From Isosphaeraceae bacterium (GTDB lineage Bacteria; Planctomycetota; Planctomycetia; Isosphaerales; Isosphaeraceae): DNA of 64,000 nt. This document shows, in pieces, positions 25,819 through 31,943 of this stretch (the stretch's first letter is position 1; every line of letters begins with the position of its first letter). The notes under the pieces were generated by a model. That model did not search any database, was not told the DNA's origin, and worked only from the letters and a program-made list of their open reading frames with translations. The position numbers and the translations under genes are program-made. The stretch is taken from positions 186,001-250,000 of the forward strand of contig BPJS01000001.1 of assembly GCA_026004735.1 (NCBI GenBank), read 5' to 3'.

Positions 25819-26502
25819 ATGCACATCCTCCTGACCAACGACGACGGCGTGTTCGCCCCGGGCCTGCGGGCCCTGCGCAAGGAGCTGCGGCGGCTGGGCG
25901 ACGTCACCGTCGTCGCCCCCGCGCAGGAGCAGAGCGGCGTCGGCCACTCGATCACGCTGCTCACCCCGCTCGTGGTCAAGCAGGTCGACGACGACGACGG
26001 CACGACGCTCGGCTACATGGTCGAGGGCAGCCCGGCCGACAGCGTCAAGCTGGCCATCCTCGAGCTGATGGGCCGCCCGACCGACCTGATCGTCTCCGGC
26101 ATCAACGCTGGCGCCAACGTCGGCATCAACGTCCTCTACTCCGGCACCGTCGCCGCGGCAATCGAGGGCGCCTTCTTCAAGATCACCAGCGTCGCCGTCT
26201 CGCTCGAGCTGGCCGAGCACTTCGACTACCCTCACGCCGCGCGCGAGGCCGTGCGCGTCATCGAGCGCATCCTCACGCAGAAGCCTGCCCACGGCGAGAC
26301 GTTCGAGCGCCGCAAGGACCCGCGCGGGCGCGACTACTACTGGCTGACCTACGCTCCGCCGTTCCACCTCGAGGGCGAGCCGTCGGACGTCTCGCGCCTG
26401 GCCGAGGGGTACATCACCGTCACGCCGCTGCACTTCGACCTGACCCGACGCGACGAGGTCGAGCGGATGTCCGCCTGGGACTGGAGCCCCGCCAGCCGCT
26501 GA
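25819..26502 (+). pseudogene. surE copy with a 29-codon in-frame deletion
   Basis: Encodes 227 residues almost identical at the N-terminus to SurE at 52494-53264, keeping the metal ligands in LLTNDDGVFAPGLRAL, the Ser in QEQSGVGHSITLL and the Asn in VSGINAGANVGIN. After RVIERILTQKPAHG the sequence jumps to ETFERRKDPRGRDYYW. The 29 residues missing between two His-Gly pairs include the conserved N-I-N-L-P motif of SurE. The open frame is otherwise intact to a normal stop, so a stable but probably inactive protein could be made. SurE is a 5'-nucleotidase/exopolyphosphatase. It is listed as a pseudogene because a family-invariant segment is gone. Confidence 0.8.
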
Positions 26503-26614
26503 GGCCCCGTCGGCCCGTTCCACCATACCGTTCGACAGGGACTCTCTGGCCGCGGAGACCCATCGGGGTCATCGGTGGATGCCGTGGCGGATGCAGATTC
26601 GCCGAAGTTCTTCC

Positions 26615-26642
26615 TTGACGAGAGAGAGAGAGAAAATACGTT
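26615..26642 (+). promoter_or_regulatory. Possible promoter with GA-repeat spacer before cassette 2
   Basis: TTGACG (26615-26620) and TACGTT (26637-26642) are separated by 16 bp consisting of six GA/AG dinucleotides and AAAA. It lies ~65 bp before the Cys-rich peptide start. The -10 match is weak. Confidence 0.3.
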
Positions 26643-26708
26643 GGGTTGGCAGGACCCGTCGTCAACGCCACCGCGATCGACCCTGACGCCCTCACCAGGA
26701 GGCGGGCC

Positions 26709-27014
26709 ATGATGCGTCGACTGATCGTGGATCTCGTCTGTCTCGGGATCGGAGCGTTTCTCGTGAGCGGCGCGGCTAACCTCGTCATGGAGGAGGTCGG
26801 CCCGACTGCCCAGGCGGGCCCTGTGTGGTACTACTGCGCGAACAAGACACCGTGCCCGCAGACGACCTGGGACGGGGGCTGCACGTGCCCCACCGTCAAC
26901 ACGCACGGGAATTGCCAGCCATTCGCCGTGAATTTGTGTAGCGAGAACCCGAACCAGTGCAGCGGCCGGAACTTCGCCACCGGCAATCCGTGCAGCTGCG
27001 CGGGCGGCTGCTGA
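26709..27014 (+). CDS. Secreted 10-cysteine peptide (cassette 2)
   Basis: Encodes 101 residues from ATG 26709, chosen because AGGAGG lies 6 nt upstream; an in-frame start at 26646 would put charged sequence before the signal. The signal peptide (LIVDLVCLGIGAFLVSG core) probably ends near TAQAG. The mature ~65 residues include ten cysteines, with pairs such as GCTC and PCSC near the end, so five disulfides are plausible. Like the peptide at 3105-3482 it is the small partner of a LolA-like gene, but the two share little beyond size class, signal and cysteine number. Function unknown. Confidence 0.75.
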   Translation: MMRRLIVDLVCLGIGAFLVSGAANLVMEEVGPTAQAGPVWYYCANKTPCPQTTWDGGCTCPTVNTHGNCQPFAVNLCSENPNQCSGRNFATGNPCSCAGGC

Positions 27015-27111
27015 CCCCGGCGGTCCCGGGTCGAGGGCTCTCCGTCCCCAGGAAGAGGACCGCGGGAGACGTGCCTCCCCGCCGCGTGATCGACACAACA
27101 GGGAATCGTCG

Positions 27112-28191
27112 ATGTGCCCCCTAGTCATCGCCGGGCTCTTCCTCGCGGCCTCCGGAAGCGGCGACCCCACCGCCGAGAGCTTGCTGGCACGCCATCAAGC
27201 GTATCTCGATCGGATTCACGCCTTGGAGGTGCGTATCGAGTCGTGGAACAGCCGCGACGGCGGCCGCACATGGTCGCGGCTGGAGGAGTGCGAGTGGCTC
27301 AAGAGCGGCTCCAGGGAGCGGTATCGTCAGGCCACCAAGGGGTACGTCGATCTGGGCGGCACGTATCGGGAGCGCGCCACGTGGAGCGACGCCGCGTACC
27401 AGCCGGGCGAGACCCGTGAGTTGCACGGCTGGGACCCGGGGGCCGTCTTCCGGGACGAGCCGTCGGCGGCGAACCGGTACCACGGGGCCTCGGCGGTCAT
27501 CGCCGGCACCATCACCGCCGACTCGGTCAGCAGCGGGCCTCCCTTCCTGATGATGCTCTCCGCGACGATGTTCAGCTACCTGCCCCAGTTCTATCGCACC
27601 GCGGCCCGCGCCGAGGCCCCTCGGCTGGTCGAGGTGGAGGGTGCCCGGCTCTGGGCCTTCCAGGCCGAGGATGCCCACTATCCCCACCCGCCTCGCTTCA
27701 CCATCTATATCGATCCCGCCAGGTCGTATGCGATCGTTCGGCGTGAGGTGGAGTTCACGCCCCCCGGTGCGGCCTCGGTCCCGATCCGGGCCGTGCACGA
27801 GGTCGTCGAGTTCGCGGAGCCCGAGCCGGGCCTGTTCCTCCCGACGCGCGTGCGCATGAAGGAGTTGTCCAAGCCGGACGAGGTCAGCGAGTACCGAATC
27901 CGCCTGGTGAGCGTCAATCGCCCCATCGACGAGGCCCGCCTCCGGCTCGACTTCCCGCCGGGCATGAAGGTCCAGGACCTCAAGGAAGGGTCGATGCACA
28001 TCTGGGGAGATGGCGCCCCCCGCCTCACCTTCCGGGACGAGGCGCAGCTGCGCGCCTACGAGGCGTCGATCGTAACCCGGAGCCGGTCGCGCTCGAACCC
28101 CGCCGCGTGGCTGGCGGCGTTGGCCGTCGTGCCGCTGCTCCTGCTGCTCTGGTACGTTCGGCGGCGATGGATCGCCCGGATGGTCGCCTGA
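27112..28191 (+). CDS. LolA-like exported protein with C-terminal membrane anchor (cassette 2)
   Basis: Encodes 359 residues. A short signal (PLVIAGLFLAASGSG) precedes AESLLARHQAYLDRIHALEV, a start typical for planctomycete LolA/outer-membrane-lipoprotein-sorting-like proteins. The beta-rich body includes WSRLEECEWLKSGSRERYRQ, IYIDPARSYAIVRREVEF and VNRPIDEARLRLDFPPGMKV. A C-terminal helix (AALAVVPLLLLLWYV) followed by RRRW anchors it. The architecture equals that of 3557-4648. Its 3' part has a decayed copy at 24833. The DUF1573 gene starts 4 bp after the stop, so the genes are co-transcribed. Lipid or lipoprotein handling is suggested by fold resemblance only. Confidence 0.75.
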   Translation: MCPLVIAGLFLAASGSGDPTAESLLARHQAYLDRIHALEVRIESWNSRDGGRTWSRLEECEWLKSGSRERYRQATKGYVDLGGTYRERATWSDAAYQPGETRELHGWDPGAVFRDEPSAANRYHGASAVIAGTITADSVSSGPPFLMMLSATMFSYLPQFYRTAARAEAPRLVEVEGARLWAFQAEDAHYPHPPRFTIYIDPARSYAIVRREVEFTPPGAASVPIRAVHEVVEFAEPEPGLFLPTRVRMKELSKPDEVSEYRIRLVSVNRPIDEARLRLDFPPGMKVQDLKEGSMHIWGDGAPRLTFRDEAQLRAYEASIVTRSRSRSNPAAWLAALAVVPLLLLLWYVRRRWIARMVA

Positions 28192-28195
28192 TCGA

Positions 28196-29356
28196 ATGCC
28201 CCGGAGAAGTTCGGGGCGACGCGAGGGCCTTGCCATGTCCTGTGAAGCGACGTCCGACGACTCCCCAGCCGGGTTGGGGAAGGCCCCCCCGCGAGGCGTC
28301 TCGTGGCCGATCCGGATCGGCGTGGGACTGGGCTCCATCATCCTCGGCCTGGCCTTGGGGGCCATGGTCGTGGCGTCCGGCCGACCCGCGATGCCACGCC
28401 CCGCCGTCGCGCTGGAGCCGGCACGCATCGACCTTACGGATCGCCGATTCCGTGACGGGGAGATGCTCCGCGCGGAATTCACGCTCAGGAACGCTTCGAA
28501 GTCGCCGGTCACCGTCCGGCACCTGCTGGCGTCGTGCACATGCTCGACGGCCCTCCCGAAAGATCATCGTCAACCGCCGTTCGACCTCGCGCCGGGCGAG
28601 GAGGTGGTCTGCACCCTCGTGACGAATCTGAAGTCAAGGCTCGGCAAGCAGTCGTTCGAGCTGACGGTGAAGACCGAGTCGGCCGGCACGCCCCTGCCCC
28701 CGGTGACCGGGCGGGTGGAGCTGGTCGTGGACGCCGGCCTCACGCCCTTCCCGGCCTCGCTCGACGCGGGCTCCGCCGACCCGGGCCAGGCCATCCCTGG
28801 GCGGATCGTCCTGGGCGACACGCTCCCGGAGGGCGACGTCACGGTCTCCAGCGTGACCGTGTCGAACCCGGACGTGATGGAGGCGACCTGGCACGCCGAC
28901 GACTCGATCGTCCAACGATCCGCGGACTTCACGATCCGGGGGCGCTACGCCGTCGACCTCACCCTCCGCCCCGACGGCTCGACCCCGACGCACCGCGAGT
29001 TCGTCGACGTCGCCCTCAGCGACGGTAGGGAAATCCGCGTCCCGGTCGTCTTCGGCGCGCGTATCGCGTACGAGGTGACGCCCGCCCGGGTCGTCTTCAG
29101 CGACGTCCGCCCCGGTGATCGCGTCGAACGGACGATCCTCGTCCGCCTGCGTCGGCCCGACGCGAACGACCTCCGCGTCGTCGGCCTACCGACCGGCTTT
29201 CACGCCGACGTCGAACCGTTCGGGCACGCGCAGTGGCGCGTCCGGCTCTCCGGCGAGGTACCCGATCCCGCGGACGCCGCCGGGCTCGAGCTCCGGCTGT
29301 CCGACGGCGCGTCCGCGACGCCCTTCTCCGTCCCGGTCGCGTTCCATCTTGATTGA
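28196..29356 (+). CDS. DUF1573-family membrane-anchored protein (cassette 2)
   Basis: Encodes 386 residues, or 373 if the ATG at 28235 is used. One N-terminal membrane helix (IRIGVGLGSIILGLALGAMVV) is followed by a DUF1573-type domain: RIDLTDRRFRDGEMLRAEF, LRNASKSPVTVRHLLASCTC with the conserved C-x-C-S, and FDLAPGEEVVCTLVTNLKS. Further Ig-like units follow (VVFSDVRPGDRVERTILVRL). Unlike the lipoprotein at 2002 it is held by a transmembrane helix. It starts 4 bp after the LolA-like gene, and the DUF1559 gene begins 13 bp after its stop. The C-x-C pair may bind metal or form a mixed disulfide (inference). Confidence 0.85.
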   Translation: MPRRSSGRREGLAMSCEATSDDSPAGLGKAPPRGVSWPIRIGVGLGSIILGLALGAMVVASGRPAMPRPAVALEPARIDLTDRRFRDGEMLRAEFTLRNASKSPVTVRHLLASCTCSTALPKDHRQPPFDLAPGEEVVCTLVTNLKSRLGKQSFELTVKTESAGTPLPPVTGRVELVVDAGLTPFPASLDAGSADPGQAIPGRIVLGDTLPEGDVTVSSVTVSNPDVMEATWHADDSIVQRSADFTIRGRYAVDLTLRPDGSTPTHREFVDVALSDGREIRVPVVFGARIAYEVTPARVVFSDVRPGDRVERTILVRLRRPDANDLRVVGLPTGFHADVEPFGHAQWRVRLSGEVPDPADAAGLELRLSDGASATPFSVPVAFHLD

Positions 29357-29369
29357 GCAGGGGGTGCCC

Positions 29370-30434
29370 ATGGGCGGGTTGAGCCGACGCGAGCGCGCGA
29401 TGACCCTGGTCGAGCTGTTGGTCGTGCTGGCGATCATCGGCCTGCTGGTCGCGCTGCTCCTCCCGGCAATCCAGGGGGCGCGCGAGGCCGCCCGCCGGTC
29501 CCGCTGCGCCGGCCATCTCCGGCAGATCGGCCTCGGCCTGCTGATGTATCACGACGTGCACGGGAGCCTGCCCGTCGGTATCGCGTCCACCAACGACCCC
29601 CGGCACTGGGGCCCGCGACCCCCCTGCACGTCCCTGCTCTTCGACGAGAGCTTCCTCGTCTCCATCCTCCCCCACGTCGAGCAGGTCCCCCTCTACCATG
29701 CCCTGAACGCGAGCCTCCACGTCACCGAGGCCGAGAACCGCACCATCCTCTCCATGACTGTGGGCATCTACCTTTGCCCCAGCGACCCCGGCGCCGGGCC
29801 GGGCACGCTCCGACCCAGCCCACCCCTCAAGGCCGTCTTCGGCGAGCCCCCCGAGCCCGTGGCCGGCTCGTTCACCAGCTATGCCGGCTGCCACGGGTCC
29901 TACGCCGTGCTCGCCGCGCCGCACCCCGGGAACGACTGCCGGGTGCCGGCCGCCGCGACGGCCCAGTCCGATGGCGTACTCAACAGCCTGGCCCCGATGC
30001 CATTGTCGGCGGTGCGCGACGGCCTGGGCCACACGATCGTCGTCGGGGAACGCGCGGCCCACCTCCTCAACCGGCGGGACGACGAGCTCGCCGGCGCCCT
30101 GGGATGGTGGTTCATGGGCGGCTGGGGCGACACGATCTTCTCCACGATGACCCCGATCAACGAGGTCCATCGCGACGGCGGCTTGTCGAACTACGCTCTC
30201 ATGACGGGCTCATGGAGCATGCATCCGGGAGGCATGAACACGCTGCGCTGCGACGGCTCGGTCCACTTCGTCACGGAGACTGTCGACTCCTGGCCGATGG
30301 CCCCCGGGACCGGGCAGCCCGTCGGCCTGTCCCCCGGTGACGAGGCAGGCACGTACTGGGTGGGCGAGGCCCGGCCGGGGATCTGGCAGGCACTCGGCAC
30401 TCGCGCCGGGGGCGAAGTGCTCTCGGACGATTAG
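29370..30434 (+). CDS. DUF1559 pseudopilin-like protein (cassette 2)
   Basis: Encodes 354 residues from ATG 29370. The prepilin leader is short (GGLSRRERA) before [23 protein letters not shown]1559 features: ARRSRCAGHLRQIGLGLLMY, and at the C-terminus SMHPGGMNTLRCDGSVHFV followed by a 30-residue insert and [16 protein letters not shown]. It follows the DUF1573 gene by 13 bp. The opposite-strand small protein gene starts its stop codon 1 bp later, so the two are tightly convergent. The 3' end of this gene and part of the convergent gene have a degenerate copy at 24979-25173. Confidence 0.92.
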   Translation: MGGLSRRERAMTLVELLVVLAIIGLLVALLLPAIQGAREAARRSRCAGHLRQIGLGLLMYHDVHGSLPVGIASTNDPRHWGPRPPCTSLLFDESFLVSILPHVEQVPLYHALNASLHVTEAENRTILSMTVGIYLCPSDPGAGPGTLRPSPPLKAVFGEPPEPVAGSFTSYAGCHGSYAVLAAPHPGNDCRVPAAATAQSDGVLNSLAPMPLSAVRDGLGHTIVVGERAAHLLNRRDDELAGALGWWFMGGWGDTIFSTMTPINEVHRDGGLSNYALMTGSWSMHPGGMNTLRCDGSVHFVTETVDSWPMAPGTGQPVGLSPGDEAGTYWVGEARPGIWQALGTRAGGEVLSDD

Positions 30435-30435
30435 C

Positions 30436-30801
30436 TCACTCCGGCGGCGCCGGGTCCGGCGGCAGGGGCGCCCAGGGGTGCTCCGCCGCCCACGTATACT
30501 TACGCTCCAGCCGCACGTGCCAGGCGCCGACGCGCGCCAGCCGCTCCGCCTCGGCACGCAGCGCCGCGGCACGGCACGCCGCCTCCGGACCACCCTTGGC
30601 CTCGACGCCCCGCGCCTCGGCCAGTGCCTCGGCAATCCGGTCCAGCAGCTCCGCCTCCCCCCGCGCAAACGACTCCGCCCGGTCGCGATACTCCGCCCCA
30701 CGCCGCGCTGACCAGGTCCCGGCCACTGCACCCACCCCCAGCGCGGCCAACACCGTCCCCACCACCCACGCCCCCGGCCTCGCCCGTACCACGGCGATCA
30801 T
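30436..30801 (-). CDS. Small membrane-anchored protein
   Basis: Encodes 121 residues from ATG 30801. An N-terminal membrane helix (AWVVGTVLAALGVGAVAG) is followed by an Arg/Glu/Ala-rich helical region likely to form a coiled coil (AEYRDRAESFARGEAELLDR, AALRAEAERLARVGAW) and a C-terminal KYTWAAEHPWAPLPPDP. It sits 29 bp downstream of a DUF1559 gene on the same strand, in the position occupied by small lipoproteins after two other DUF1559 genes in this window, but is not obviously homologous to them. A decayed copy of its C-terminal third lies at 25058-25173. Confidence 0.7.
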   Translation of the reverse strand: MIAVVRARPGAWVVGTVLAALGVGAVAGTWSARRGAEYRDRAESFARGEAELLDRIAEALAEARGVEAKGGPEAACRAAALRAEAERLARVGAWHVRLERKYTWAAEHPWAPLPPDPAPPE

Positions 30802-30830
30802 GGCCCGACCTCCGAGAGCCTCGCCCTCGC

Positions 30831-31793
30831 TCAGTACGCCTCCCCCGGCAGGACCTCCCCGCCCTCCCGCGTCCCCAGCGCGCGCCACACCGTCGGCGCC
30901 ACGCCGTCCTTCACAAACCGCACCCCCCCGTCGGCAAACGCGACGTTCACCCCGCCCGGATGCCAGCTCCGTGCCGCCGTATCCAGCGACAGCCGGTCCC
31001 ACGCCGCGTTGTTCGCGTCGCCAAACGGGTTGCCGCCCCGGCAGTCCGGGTCGCGGTGGTTCGGCGGCCGGTGGTGCGAATACATCGTGTGGTTCGGCGC
31101 CCCATAGATCCACCGATTCCCCCGCGCCCGCGGCACCGCCGGCCCGTTCGGCCGGCAGGTCGCCTCGTACGACTCGATCTTCAGGCCCGGCAGGTCGATC
31201 ACATGATTCGCCGCCAACGTCTCGGTCCGCGACACCTCGCTGACCAGCGCCGTCTGGCTCGTCCCATCCCGCACCCGCGCGATCGAGATCCGCGAGTTCT
31301 CAAACAGAATCCCGTCGTTGTCGATCACCGAGTGCCGCGCGCCGACGCTCATCATGTAGTTGACCGGCGACTGCTCCGGCGTGTCGAACACCGACGTCGT
31401 GTCGCTCGGACACAGGAACGCCGCCACCCGCATCCGCCGCGCCGTGTCGTTCTCCGGCCCGCCAACGCCTCGGTCGGCGTTCAGGCTGAAGTTGATCGCG
31501 TCGAAAATGGGCCGCGCGTCCAGCTCGGGCAACACCTGCGCAAAAGCGCTGTAGACCAGCCCCAGGCCATCGACCCGCGACCGCACCCGCCCCGGCGGAA
31601 ACGTATTGTGGGCCGAATGGTAGTTCTGCATCGCCAGCGCAATCTGCTTCAGATTGTTGGTGCACTCGGCCCGCCGCGCCGCCTCCCGCGCCGCCTGCAC
31701 CGCCGGCAGCAACATCGCCACCAGCACCCCAATGACCGCAATCACCACCAGCACCTCAATCAGCGTAAATCCGCCGCTCGAGCGCCGTCTCAT
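30831..31793 (-). CDS. DUF1559 pseudopilin-like protein
   Basis: Encodes 320 residues from ATG 31793, preceded by GGGGAG. The prepilin head is RRRSSGGFTLIEVLVVIAVIG, with cleavage expected between Gly and Phe. [20 protein letters not shown] and, at the end, [19 protein letters not shown] then WRALGTREGGEVLPG complete the family pattern. An internal segment before the tail (YGAPNHTMYSHHRPPNHRDP) is typical for the DUF1559 variable domain. The small membrane protein gene lies 29 bp downstream. Probably exported and pilin-like; whether it polymerises is unknown. Confidence 0.93.
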   Translation of the reverse strand: MRRRSSGGFTLIEVLVVIAVIGVLVAMLLPAVQAAREAARRAECTNNLKQIALAMQNYHSAHNTFPPGRVRSRVDGLGLVYSAFAQVLPELDARPIFDAINFSLNADRGVGGPENDTARRMRVAAFLCPSDTTSVFDTPEQSPVNYMMSVGARHSVIDNDGILFENSRISIARVRDGTSQTALVSEVSRTETLAANHVIDLPGLKIESYEATCRPNGPAVPRARGNRWIYGAPNHTMYSHHRPPNHRDPDCRGGNPFGDANNAAWDRLSLDTAARSWHPGGVNVAFADGGVRFVKDGVAPTVWRALGTREGGEVLPGEAY

Positions 31794-31943
31794 GAGATCT
31801 CCCCGCCAAACAGCCCGCGACAAAACTCCGCCTCTCTCTCGGCATTCTAACCCGAAAGCCCCCATTTCCGCAGGCGAAACGGCCGACGCGCTAAAACCCC
31901 TACCCACGCCCGCAAACCGGCCGCGACTCGCCCGCCGCCGCGG

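Noticed and set aside
26621..26636. GA repeats as a CRISPR or mobile-element end
   Set aside because: Too short and simple, with no associated repeats, cas genes or inverted ends.
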